From the NCBI GenBank assembly GCA_963169105.1, contig OY720632.1, positions 187,860,448 through 187,924,447 of the forward strand: a DNA stretch of 64,000 nt, in the 5' to 3' direction. The notes beneath the pieces were generated by a model that ran no database searches, was not told the DNA's origin, and saw only the letters and a list, made by a program, of their open reading frames with translations. Of the stretch, positions 12,640-23,985 are shown piece by piece. Every line of letters begins with the position of its first letter. Positions within the stretch are counted from its first letter, which is position 1. The translations under genes were made by a program, and so were the position numbers. This DNA comes from Ceriagrion tenellum (lineage: Eukaryota; Arthropoda; Insecta; Odonata; Coenagrionidae).

Positions 12640-12745
12640 TTGAGGATACCAGGATGATTACCTTAGCGGAGTCTCCCGCAATTGCGCGTACGTCGAGGGA
12701 TATTCATAATCGAGGGATCCAGGTTCGAATCCCGGTCAACACGAA
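12640..12745 (+). repeat. tRNA-derived SINE-like head (B box)
   Basis: A strong B box (GGTTCGAATCCCGG, about 12722-12735) follows a plausible A-box segment near 12662-12690 and is followed by a T-run. The spacing is too irregular for an intact tRNA cloverleaf, so a SINE or tRNA relic is more likely. Similarity to the other SINEs in the window is limited to the B box. Confidence 0.45.
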
Positions 12746-13295
12746 TGGTTTTTTTTCCTCTCTGGAATTTCGCATTTATTTTTCATAGGGTTGGTTGCTT
12801 TTGCTGATATTTGTGTCAAGTGTGTCATTTCCGCTTCAAGAATGGTGTTGTGGGAGTTGAACTAATACATTCGTTGTATTGTGTCGCTCGTCCTCTCTCT
12901 TGCCATTTATTGGGAAATTATCAAGATAACTGCGTTCAAGATTATGTGGCTCCTATACTTCAGTGGACTTAACATGCATTGAAAATTACTCTTGACCCTA
13001 ATGCCATGAATGAATCTCTTAATAATGAATGACCCTCTTGACATGATGCATAGTGACCTAAGGGTGAGAAATGACTCTCGCCTTTGGCTTGCGGGTGTGA
13101 ATGGAGAGTGAGTAGGAATTTTAATTGAACGCCTGTCATTGATTTCTAGGATTTTTTAAAATATTGCTGCAAAATAAGCGTTAAAATTATAAAAGATACT
13201 AGTCGTCGTCAGCAAATGGTGGATATTCTTCCCTGTGAATTGCAAGTGATAGCGAACGCCTGCCGTGTAATGATTGTCTTCGCCGAATATGTTTC
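12746..13295. other. Unannotated DNA
   Basis: AT-rich interval with no recognised feature. Confidence 0.5.
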
Positions 13296-13442
13296 TTCAG
13301 GCGTAGTATTACCTGTGAAAATAGTCGATCCCCGCTCCATTACCTTGGCTGGTCATTGTGTTCACCTGTAGTTGTTGCCGCTCTTATTAATGTGGTTTTT
13401 ACTCCACCGAATAGCTTTTAATGCTGATCATTCCGTCATAAT
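13296..13442 (+). repeat. Duplicated segment, copy 1 left part (split by a LINE)
   Basis: This matches 14861-15007 in the same orientation, including TTCAGGYGTAGTATTAYCTG and TGATCATTCCGT. The remainder of the copy resumes after the LINE at 14114-14146 (ATAATATGACTAYTGATTAA). Copy 1 is therefore interrupted by the 13443-14113 insertion, while copy 2 is continuous. Confidence 0.75.
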
Positions 13443-14113
13443 CTTGGAATTAAAGTAAAATAAAAGGAATGGAAGTAAAAATCTTGGAATTACCTTAACT
13501 TCTGATATACCGTGGGGATTACACATACAGGACATATGTGACGCAGCATTAAAGGCTCTAGGTTTTGTTAAACGTATAATAGGAAGGTCCTCGGATGAAA
13601 AAGTCAAAGACAGATGCTACTTAGCTCTGGTTAGACCACACCTCGAATACGCTGCGAGCAATTGGGAACCTGGTCAAATAGATTCAACAAAAAAATTCAG
13701 CAGCGCGCTTCGTTGAAAACTGCTCCGAGCGTACATATAGTGTCTCACAACTTCTAGAGGGATCAAGGTGGGAGCCCCTAGAGACTCGGAGGCTACACGC
13801 TAGGCTTAGGCTCCTTGATAAATTCAGAACTGATATTTTTCAGAGCGCCATAGAGAATATTATCATGACTCCTCACTACATCTCTAGGTCTGACAGATGC
13901 TATAGAGTAAAATAAATACACTGCCGAACAGATAGGTTCCAAAACTCGTTCTTTCCGCGAACAATAAGCGACCACAATAAAAATTGATCTCCACTAAGTA
14001 CACTCCTATAATGCATGTCACCATTTCATCTCCAGAAACCTTCGCCTTACACGACTGGTGACCTAACACCCCCTGCCACACTCCCATACGGCGTCTCGCT
14101 GGGCATTATGTAG
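13443..14113 (+). pseudogene. 5'-truncated Jockey/CR1-type LINE, RT C-terminus and 3' UTR
   Basis: On the plus strand, frame from about 13480, the translation gives LGITLTSDIPW, LGFVKRIIG, DEKVKDRCYLALVRPHLEYAA and NWEP. These are the conserved C-terminal reverse-transcriptase/thumb blocks of Jockey/CR1-superfamily LINEs. A stop at about 13714 and a frameshift follow. The next blocks, SERTYSVSQLLEGSRWEPLE and SFFPRTISDHN, are then readable to about 13985. The 3' UTR contains CACCCCCTGCCACAC and ends GCATTATGTAGAT. It is truncated at the 5' side and not functional. ATAAT occurs at both edges (13438-13442 and 14114-14118), a possible short target duplication. Related copies or tails lie at 16.8, 32.1, 36.9, 40.8, 43.9, 44.2-44.6 and 50.4 kb. 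Confidence 0.85.
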
Positions 14114-14146
14114 ATAATATGACTATTGATTAATATAATTAATTGA

Positions 14147-14860
14147 CATTTTAGTCATTTGACGGTGATACCTCTTTAAGGGGAGGGGGACTCCGTCGTG
14201 CCTTCTCTGCTTCTCCCCTTGCGTGCGGTGTCGCGTGCACGCGTCGACTGGTGCTGCCTCGCCCCTCGCTACCCCTCTTTTTCTTTTCTTTTAGGGGGGA
14301 GGGGGGGGAATTGGTCCCCTCTTGATCCCTCCAGCCTATTTCCGCTAAATTACGTAAAATTAACTCCTCCCATTACTACCCGTCACCCCACATCCCCTTC
14401 ACCCCCTCTCCCTTTATTGACGATGCGCCTTGCTTATGTATTTGCTCCCCGGTGACGTTTCATTATTCATTTAAGTGCGTATTACCCCACCCCTGTTGCA
14501 AAAAAATGTCCTCGAGTCTTTTAAGTTACGGTGTTGTGTCTGTAGGTTATCCCGTAAGATATCATGGAATCAGTTGTCGGAATTGGTATCGGAATGCAGG
14601 GAAGAAAGTTGAAAAAATAATGAAATCTTCCATCCGGCGAGCCGATGGAGAAGTTGAAGTGGTTTTTGTTAGAATCTAAACAAACCTTAAGTTCGGTGTT
14701 TTGACGTTCCATAAGTGCCCCGTTCGGTTTTCTCGCTCTGTTGTTGGAATATTTTTCTTGCTTCGGGTTTTTTTCCCACCCCAACCTGTGGATTTAAAGC
14801 TTACGCTTATTTGCATCATTTTGGACGCAAATGTTACCCAGATGATGTCGTTAAAACTAC
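14147..14860. other. Unannotated DNA with a C-rich cluster
   Basis: About 14190-14420 is pyrimidine-rich on the plus strand with CpGs and a short G-rich interruption. The rest is unremarkable. No gene seen. Confidence 0.5.
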
Positions 14861-15033
14861 TTCAGGTGTAGTATTATCTGTGAAAATAGTCAAACCCCTC
14901 TCCATTACCTAGCCTGGCCATTGTTTTCACCTTAAAGTTGTCGCTGCTGTTTTAAATATGGTTTTTACTCCAATAAATTGTTTTTAAGGCTGATCATTCC
15001 GTAATAATATGACTACTGATTAATATAAATTGA
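14861..15033 (+). repeat. Duplicated segment, copy 2 (intact)
   Basis: A continuous 173-bp homologue of the split copy at 13296-13442 plus 14114-14146. Similarity is high but not complete, with scattered substitutions and small gaps, so the duplication is not recent. It serves as the empty-site reference for the LINE insertion at 13443-14113. Confidence 0.75.
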
Positions 15034-16109
15034 GGAAAGAAAATTACAAAAGCTTTGGCTCTTCCGTATATGTAATCCATTTCTCCTTCTACGAACTCTG
15101 CCTTCCCTCTCCCGCTGGTTTGGTATCTCCCGGCTCACATTTAACATCGCGTGTTCAAATCCTCGTTTCCGTCCAATCCCCCTCATGCTTCCTATGATCG
15201 CCCAGTTTCCTTTTACCGTCCGAGGACTGCGGGATCTCAATCAAGCGTAATTTTCCTCTCGGAGTTACCTCCCCATGTTTTTGTGCCGGTTCCCTCTCTG
15301 AAATTACGCTTATTGGTCGTGGGAGGTTATTTTCTTTCGAAGATCGTGACCTCTTAAATGTGAATATACTATTATAATAAAATTGTAAAAAAAAAAATAA
15401 TATAAAATTATAATAAAAGTGAAATTACTCAGAATAAATGTTTAAGGGAGTACAATGGGAATTTCTTTCTAACTAAGCAGTCTCTGCAGGTTGAATTGTG
15501 TCATTTATGGTGGAGTGAGTATGACGATGAGTAACTTCAAAAACCGTTTTGGTGTTTCTCCTTGTGCCTTCACTCGCCGGGATTGAATGTCGGCTTTAAG
15601 ATGAGCTGCTCGCAGTTAAGAGGAGACCAAGTAGAATTGCCTTGGAATCCGCAAGTTGGGGGTTGAGTTAGAACCTGCTTGAGGAATTTGCTTGCCTGAA
15701 AATGTACTTTAGCGTCAGCGTCATGTCAGCTAACTTCTGTTCTTTTTATTCAACTGCTCTGTCTGGTGTACCCGAGTCTTTGTATTTTTCCCCGCCCTCA
15801 GTTGGAATACTGTCGTCGCGCCGTCCTTTTTTTCCGGTCCACCGTACCAGTCTGTTCATTGGGCGTTTTACGCGAGGCGCTTTATGGCGCGTTCTGATGT
15901 ATGAGTGGATGTGCATTGAAAATGGCGTCATGTAAAGGGGTGAATGGATGAAATGCTTGTGCAGGTGCTTAAACGAGAGAGGGAAAAATAACCCGTTCTA
16001 ATTCCCAGGCTGCTATTTTGCTCTATGAAAACAGACCCTACTTCAATTAAGGTATGAAGTCCCTCGTGTCAAATATCTTGAAGACTGAATGTATGAAATG
16101 AATGTTCTA
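15034..16109. other. Unannotated DNA
   Basis: Contains an A-rich stretch near 15385-15420. No gene or mobile element is recognised. Confidence 0.5.
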
Positions 16110-16820
16110 GAGAAATCAGCATACTCCATCTGCTTAAAGAAGGAAATAAAGCAACTGTATGACTTCAATTGCAAGTTATACATTTAAATAGCAAATATTT
16201 TTTCTGTCTCAACTCTTTAAGCTCGGCTGTCACAAAATTATCAAAGTATGCATTATAAATGAGCCGAGCTTAACGTAGTAGCAGTCATGCTCTTAAATAC
16301 GTTGAAGAGCTGCACCGCTATTAATAATTTATAATAATTCAGAGTTTGCACAATTACAGTGAATCGACGACTCCTTAACGACCATTCCCATCCACGACCA
16401 TTCGACCATTTTTCAGCGGAACCGTCGGCGGTCGCCTAATTCAGGTTTCACTGTACGTGTACGTCAAATTGATATGCCTATATAAAGATAATTATATATT
16501 AATTTCCAAAACCGTCGCTTCAAGAGTTTTTCCATTTTTTTTCAAATCAGCCGCCCGTTCATTTCCATAATATGTACACCTAGAAACGAAGCTCCTGTCG
16601 AACGACCAACCCTCTTAGCGACGATTTTTCCGCGGAAACTTCGGTGGTCGCTGAATACAGGTTTCACTCTAAAAGTGTTAAGCAGAGTTATCATTTTAAA
16701 ATACCCATCCCTGAATACCTGCGCATGGGAGCTTGCTTCACTGTTTCAAACGTTAGGCAGGATTCGTTTTGGCAGGCACCGATAGCTTCACTTTCTGGAA
16801 TAGATTTTCATATTTGGTAT
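16110..16820 (+). repeat. Dispersed repeat C, copy 1 (carries an insertion)
   Basis: Blocks around 16120-16345 and 16675-16780 align with 23595-23985. Examples are AGCAGTCATRCTC, GAAGAGCTRCACCGC, TAATAATTCAGAG and GGAGCTT. In this copy an additional segment of about 320 bp with CAGTG/CACTG-type ends (16357 to about 16670) interrupts the alignment. No coding capacity is seen. It may be a LINE 3' UTR or a non-autonomous element. Confidence 0.55.
16357..16453. mobile_element. 97-bp mariner/pogo-like MITE with TA flanks
   Basis: The unit runs from CAGTGAATCGACGACTC to CAGGTTTCACTG and is flanked by TA at 16355-16356 and 16454-16455. CAGTG termini with a TA duplication are typical of Tc1/mariner-pogo (Tigger-type) MITEs. 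A second, similar right end (GGTCGCTGAATACAGGTTTCACT) lies at about 16647-16668. The insertion in repeat C may therefore be a longer composite of two such ends. Confidence 0.55.
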
Positions 16821-16890
16821 ATCCCTTGCCACACACCCTTCGAGGTGGATCGCTCGGTATCGTGTAGGTGTAGATATTACGTAGATATAG
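16821..16890 (+). repeat. LINE 3' tail relic (Jockey/CR1-type family)
   Basis: CCCTTGCCACACACCC followed by a GTAGGTGTAGATAT-type tail matches the 3' UTR end of the LINE at 13443-14113. No coding remains. This is a very short, diverged fragment. Confidence 0.5.
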
Positions 16891-18266
<1,376 letters not shown>

Positions 18267-18269
18267 ATA

Positions 18270-18275
<6 letters not shown>

Positions 18276-18319
<44 letters not shown>
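18276..18319. repeat. (TA)n microsatellite, right
   Basis: An AT dinucleotide tract of about 44 bp on the other side of the Penelope-type fragment. The insertion may have landed in a pre-existing TA array, or TA may have been added at both ends. Confidence 0.95.
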
Positions 18320-18320
<1 letters not shown>

Positions 18321-20459
18321 CAGGATATAGGACTTAATAACAGGAGGTCGTGGATTAATCAATTGTTCAGGGTAACCGGAGCAAGTGAAGTATGCAAGAA
18401 TAGGGTTGTAAAATGGAAATAATTAAAGTAATCAGCTTTGCAGGCCTATTCGAGAGTTTTTTTTATTTTAGAGAGAGAGATTTTTTTGACTTCGCCTGCC
18501 CCGAGAGGGAAAATGTGTGTGTACCTATGTATACGCACATGGTATGTTACCAATAACATGAGGCGTACTTTCTTGTATTTAAAATGTCTGTCGGTGCCTA
18601 GGTTAAGCCTGTTATGGCACTATGGGTACGTTTCCACCGAATAGAATCAAATGAAAATATCCGTGATCGGGGAGAATTTTGACTACAATGCATTAAACTA
18701 TACTTTTAGTATCCCGGAGATTTTTTCAAGTATACCCTTCACACGTTTGCCAGTACCACATTTTGTGTAACATTTATTTTCATTAACATAATGCATATTA
18801 TGTGTTACCTTTCATTTTTCTACGTGAAGCAATACCCTTGCTTTCAAGTTTCATATATGATAAACGTTTGATTTTTAAAATCAATTTATTTCTAAAATGT
18901 TAAATTTATTTTAGAATATGGACCCTGAAAGCTTTGCGGTATCTGGTCGTTGGCAATAAAGAGTAAATCCAGCAAGTAATGGTGTAATGATGCGTGGCAC
19001 TTGGAGGATTGTCATCGGAAGTTGATAGGCGGGGAGGAGCCACATGTTGGACTTAAATTAGCGGAATGTCCTCTAAGCCGTCTTGTCAGGTTGAGAATTC
19101 TGTTGTCAAGTGAAAAGGGGGAATGTTTGAGCCGGGAGTATTACGGGATTGTTTCCATTCTCGTGAGCCGCGCTGTTGATACCTTCTAGACAAGACTGTA
19201 GGGGAGGGCGCGTTGACCTCTCGCGAAGAGGGAAAGGTCGCCAGGAGTGATGGCAGATAGGGGGAGTGGTGTATGTGTGTAGTGGAAGGGAAACGCGGCC
19301 GAGGGGTGTTGACAGGAAGACAGTGACGCTGACCGCTAGTTTCGAGCGGAACGAAACGAAACACGTCGTCCATTACCGGTGATGCAGATCGTTAGCGGAT
19401 ATGCGATACCCAGCTCTACTACGACAGTGTGGTGTAAGGCAGTTGCTCGCATTTTGCTGTTGGTTATTCGATGAACGTGTAAATCAGTTTAGTTCTTCAA
19501 AAAGTTGATATTTTTCTGATTTTGAATTTGCGTGGGTTATGACGGAACATTTGCCTTCTCATATTCCCTTAATCGTGAAATACCTCAGTATCGAGAGACT
19601 CGATGGCGACCACGATGAGCACTCCTACCTACCGTCTCCCAAATATCCTTCCAGAGAACAGAAAACGCATATTTTCGTTATTATTGGCTTCCGCCTTAAC
19701 TCGCGTTTTAATGACGAAGCACTGCTGGCCGCGATTTTGGGCGAACTATATAAAGGTGTCGGATCCAATTTTATATCTTGCCGTTCTAATCCATGGATGT
19801 TCATTGTTTTCTCTCTATCTCTCTCTGAGCTGGTGATTACGTGCTCTTGTGTCGGTTACGTTGTGTGGGCAAAAGTTAATGAGACAGATTCGGGTGTTTA
19901 TATAATTCGGTGTCTCGTTTTTATTGAGCGGGCTGTGATATATCCGCAACACGAAATATTTAGAAGTGTAAACGACTCAAATCGCGGTAAGTCATAGAAA
20001 TGCCGTAGAATTCGTTCATGATGCTCTGAGACTGATTAGTAAGCGTAATTAGGCTGCGTCCAGATGTTATTGTATGTGAACATCCTGGATTTTGAAATTA
20101 ATCTTGAAAATTAGTGGGGAGAAAGCGGTCGCGTACACGTTTCTTGGTATTACGCGTTTTCACGCGGTGCGCATGTAGTCCGTGTGATTCACGTGCACAT
20201 ATATTTTATACTCTTACGTTAGAATTTGATTTTTTTTTGTCATTAGAAGTGTATGTCGTCTCTTGTGATATTAATTATCTTTTGGAATCAGCCATTTAGT
20301 GTGGTGGAACATGAGATTATTATTTTCGAAGGGGTGATGTAAATGGATGGAAGAGAAAACGTTACTTGACACTCAAGGTGAGGTCAATCCGCCGAGTCCC
20401 CTCGTGCACCGCAAATAATGCAATCTCTCTAATCGCACAAATAATGCAAGCAATGCCTT
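18320..20459. other. Unannotated DNA; one open frame ending at a splice-donor consensus
   Basis: The only notable item is a 152-codon plus-strand open frame from ATG 19539. Near its end it meets GTAAGT at 19987-19992, a strong 5' splice-site consensus. The predicted peptide has no recognisable domain, and its composition is not clearly protein-like, so I do not call a gene. About 19195-19360 is somewhat GC-richer. Confidence 0.4.
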
Positions 20460-20560
20460 GGGGATTGGTTAAGTCTTCGCCTGCTGATCCATAGATCGCA
20501 AGTTCAAACCCCGTATGGGCGGATTTTTCACCACTCAGAACATGGCTGTGTGGATTTCCT
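20460..20560 (+). repeat. tRNA-derived SINE, family 1, copy 2
   Basis: GATTGGTTAAGTCTTCGCC, CTGCTGATCC, a B box (AGTTCAAACCCC, about 20500-20511) and GGATTTTTCACCACTCAGAA parallel the copy at 10985-11112 block by block. The shared non-tRNA body after the B box is the evidence that this is a SINE. Confidence 0.65.
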
Positions 20561-20912
20561 TTGTTAATTATTATATGCCCCGCTATAAAAAGCCATTGGT
20601 AATAGATAATAAATGAAAAGCGTGAAAAATAGGCATAAAATTCTGACAGACAGTATGGCAAATGAAAATAATATAACGAAGTCAAAATAATAATAGTTGA
20701 GATCAGCAGTTAAACTTTGTCTTTGGAAGGTTTACAATGAAAGAGAAGAAACATTTTCCTCAAGCTTTAAGTAATTTGGTCCAAGTTCTCGCATTTTTTA
20801 CAAATGATGTTAATTATTAATTCTAAGATAATTTAGATTGTAATGTTCTCAAGTATTTCCGATTAAGACGTAAGGGAGATTTAGCGAATAAGGCGTCATG
20901 TCATAGTCTCCA
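20561..20912. other. Unannotated AT-rich DNA
   Basis: Spacer with no recognised feature. It may contain decayed upstream parts of the following LINE, but I cannot read RT blocks in it. Confidence 0.4.
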
Positions 20913-21660
20913 TTGGCTATGCGGTGGCTAATGTTACCAGGAACAATACGTTATATACCAGGAACAATATGTTACAATAACAAATTAAAGCCAGCTTTAA
21001 TCCTCCAAAAAAGAATTATCAGAAGTATGACTTTAAAAAACAGATTTGAACATTCGTACCCTTTGTTCTTAAGTCTGGGATTACTTCCATTACAGCATTA
21101 TTATGTATTAAAGGAAATTAAATTATTTTACGTTATGAGTGGTAATGTTCCATCTATATCTGGCAGTATGTATAAGTGTAATTTGAGAAAGTGGAATGTC
21201 CCAATAATTAAGCCATATCTAACTATTGTCAAACGATCCTTTGTATACATGGGCCCAAAGGTTTATAATTTGTTGCCCGAGAAAATAAAAAATGTTAAAA
21301 ATTGTAAAAAAAAAATTCTAAAATTAGCCGAGTCATACAAGCTGCGGAAAACGTTGTAAGGTTTTTTTGATGTTATCAGATGTTTGTCTTTTTTCACTCG
21401 TGGGAAATTTAATCTTTATTCTGTGTATATACTCATAATAGCAATACTTCAGATGTTAATGGTATTTTGTTTGTCAATTTCTTTCACTTTCGTATGAAAA
21501 AATTTGAAGCGTTAGCAATGCACATAAAATCATGAAGGTTGCTTCAGCACAGGTTTTCCTTTGAGGCAACCCAGCTTTATTATTTCTTTATTGTTATTAA
21601 TTCTATGTTTTTTGTATGTTGTTGAAAGTTTAAGTAAATTTAAATTTAAAACAATCGGAC
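20913..21660 (+). pseudogene. CR1/L2-like LINE C-terminus and 3' UTR
   Basis: A plus-strand open frame of 148 codons (20913-21359) has the typical end of CR1/L2/Daphne-type LINE ORF2. The block LILQKRIIRSMT (thumb) is followed by YPLFLSLGLLPLQHYYVLK, then VKRSFVYMGPKVYNLLPEKI (the 'gPklWNsLP' motif), and a lysine-rich end (FKK-type) with a natural stop. The ATG at 20913 is not a genuine start. The first residues are the decayed RT upstream part, so the copy is 5'-truncated. After the stop comes an AT-rich 3' UTR of roughly 300 bp. In an active element this region binds template during target-primed reverse transcription. Different family from the 13.4-kb LINE. Confidence 0.8.
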
Positions 21661-21894
21661 TGATTCATTTTGTTGTCGTGCTATGAAAAGGTGTGCGCGG
21701 TGAAACCGTTTCGTTAAAACCCCATGGGGCCCTGCTGCTCTTTAGCCAATTTGAATGTACGATAATGTTATCGCAAATAACAATTTCTAATGTTTCCTAT
21801 CTTTACGACGCTGCTAAGAAACAGAACTGGTCATCGTCTTACGCTGCCTTGAACCGCGAATGGATGTTGGGTTAAGGGAAGAACCTCATCCCCC
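21661..21894. other. Unannotated DNA
   Basis: Nothing recognised between the LINE tail and the SINE-like head. Confidence 0.4.
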
Positions 21895-22010
21895 AAGGCT
21901 CGAAGAAAATTGATAAGATGGGAAGCTGACCCATTATTACCCCGGGTGACAGGGAATCCTGGTTCAATTCCGGATTGGGAGCCTGATAGGCTGCCATTTT
22001 TTTCTTTATT
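21895..22010 (+). repeat. tRNA-derived SINE-like head
   Basis: A B box (GGTTCAATTCCGG, 21961-21973) follows GATAAGATGGGAAGCTGACC, which can serve as an A box. A T-rich tail follows. No full cloverleaf can be drawn, so this is a SINE or tRNA relic. Confidence 0.45.
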
Positions 22011-23594
22011 TAACGTCAAGGAAATGCTGCAAAGATTGGGATGGTACTCACTCGTTAAAGATAAGGAAACTTAGCGGACTAGGCGCAGTACTTAGGTGAC
22101 AAAGGGTCGAAGGAATTAAAATAGGGATTGGCGAATCCAAATTATATCTCCAGATTTGATCATCCATGTAAAATCATTTAGAGAGTTCAATAGACCTGCG
22201 CTGCAAAGCACTCTTATCTTAATAGGGCTATAAAAAAATTGGAACCGGCGTCCCGGTGAACTTTTCGACTCTTTTCCTCTACGTCTAAGATCTTTTAGGA
22301 CGAGATGTTTCAAACTTTTTAGACGTAAGTAACCCTTAAAGTGTAATTATATGTTTCAATTCATTTATGTATATCTATTATGCTATTTTTTTCCTTTTCC
22401 TTATCATCCGGCAGATGCCTATTTGGAATGTAGCCCCTCTAAATAAATTAACCGGCTCGGCAGCGCATATCATTTCCGTCGCCTCGGTGGGGGCTCTTTC
22501 GGAGCGAGTCTTGTGCTTCACGCCTTTTGATAGGCTCGGAAGCGACGCCTTCTTGGAAAATTACGAGTAAAAGTACGAGATGTTTCGTCTCTTTTCTCTC
22601 CTCCTTCCCTTTCGCGGCCGGGGGATTGTTTCTCTGGGTTTTGGTGCGAGACAGTAGTTGACCGTGCATTCTGTGCCATTGACACACCTGCTTACCGCTC
22701 CGATACCAGCGGTGAACGCCCTCGGGAAATGTATTCTAATGTATGGTTGAGATTTTAAAATCAGGAAGTTCTCGAAAGAAAACTCATCGTTGGCCCATTC
22801 TACAATGACGTTAAAAAGACTTTGCTGGATGTTTTATGTTATCGTATTCATGTATTTCGGGGAGCATAAGATCGTCGAGTTAGATTATCGAACGGCACCG
22901 TCCAAAGTGTCCAGTTCCTTCGGCACGATAAGGGTTACTGTGCGGTAGGTCAGTTGATGTGGCGTGAGCAGGTTCCTTCGTTCGTGGTGTCTCTATGCAG
23001 CGTTATTTATTAACTACTTGGTCTTGCGTCTCACGCACTGACGACATTTCAATACTTTAAGAATTTAATGCACGAATGAATTATTTAAATGAGTGTTTTC
23101 AATCTTTTTCTGGATTCATCGTAGTGCTGTCTTAATGAACATCCACTCCCTGCCACGCGCCCTGTAGTAGTGGGCTGCAATTCGCCGTGGGTGTAGAGAG
23201 ATAGTGCGTAGACTGGTGAGAATGATAGCCATGGAGTGGAGGTGTGACTCCTGTTCATTCCCGGCGGGTTTTAATGGCACTTCTAAAGTCATTGTGCACC
23301 GAGTAAAATTGTCGGTGGTGATATTTTTGTATTATTTTTTATGGCCTCTCTCTCTTAAAAACTTGGTGGTCTCGGCGAAAACCCTGCGGCGAAGCAGTGA
23401 CGCGTAGTTTTCATTCAGTATAGTCCTCGATATAACACTGATGGCAATAATGTGACTCGAACGTGGCTCTCGAAAGACTTATGAGAGCATAGACTTATGG
23501 CGAGCGACGCTGTTGATTGGTCATTGTTAATCACTAAGTAATCATACTGACGGTGGTTTTTAGTCTAATATAAGTCAATTGTTAACTAATGAAA
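22011..23594. other. Unannotated DNA
   Basis: No gene, RNA or repeat is recognised. A moderately GC-rich part lies at about 22440-22690, where minus-strand open frames are Arg/Lys-rich without a domain. Confidence 0.5.
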
Positions 23595-23985
23595 TTAGCA
23601 CACTCCCCTGCTTTAAACAGCAAGCAAAATAAGCAAAAATAGCTTTCATTTCAAATTTCATTTTATAAATGAAAACTGCCAATATTTATTCTGTTCAAAT
23701 AATGATATACTAGCTCAACCATCACCAAAAGTATCCCAAGTAAATTTTAAATGTGTAAAAGTGAACGTATTAGCAGTCATACTCGTAATTATTCGGAAGA
23801 GCTACACCGCCTCAAATATTTTTGTAATAATTCAGAGGAGAAACAATTAGAAATGCAAGTAGAGTTGTCATTTTGAAAACCTTTCCCCGACTATTTCCTT
23901 GGTTAAGCACGCATAGGAGCTTACGCTGGCTTGACTAATTCATATTAACCAAGCTTCATTTTGGCAGACCGGTAGGTTTACTTTG
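23595..23985 (+). repeat. Dispersed repeat C, copy 2
   Basis: Homologous to 16110-16820 in the same orientation: AGCACACTCCCCTGC, AGCAGTCATACTC, GAAGAGCTACACCGC and TAATAATTCAGAG blocks in order. It lacks the CAGTG-ended insertion present in copy 1, so it shows the pre-insertion state. Confidence 0.55.

Noticed and set aside
13290..13320. Minus-strand recursive splice site (CACAG|GTAATA)
   Set aside because: The upstream sequence on that strand is not pyrimidine-rich, and the donor is weak (GTAATA).
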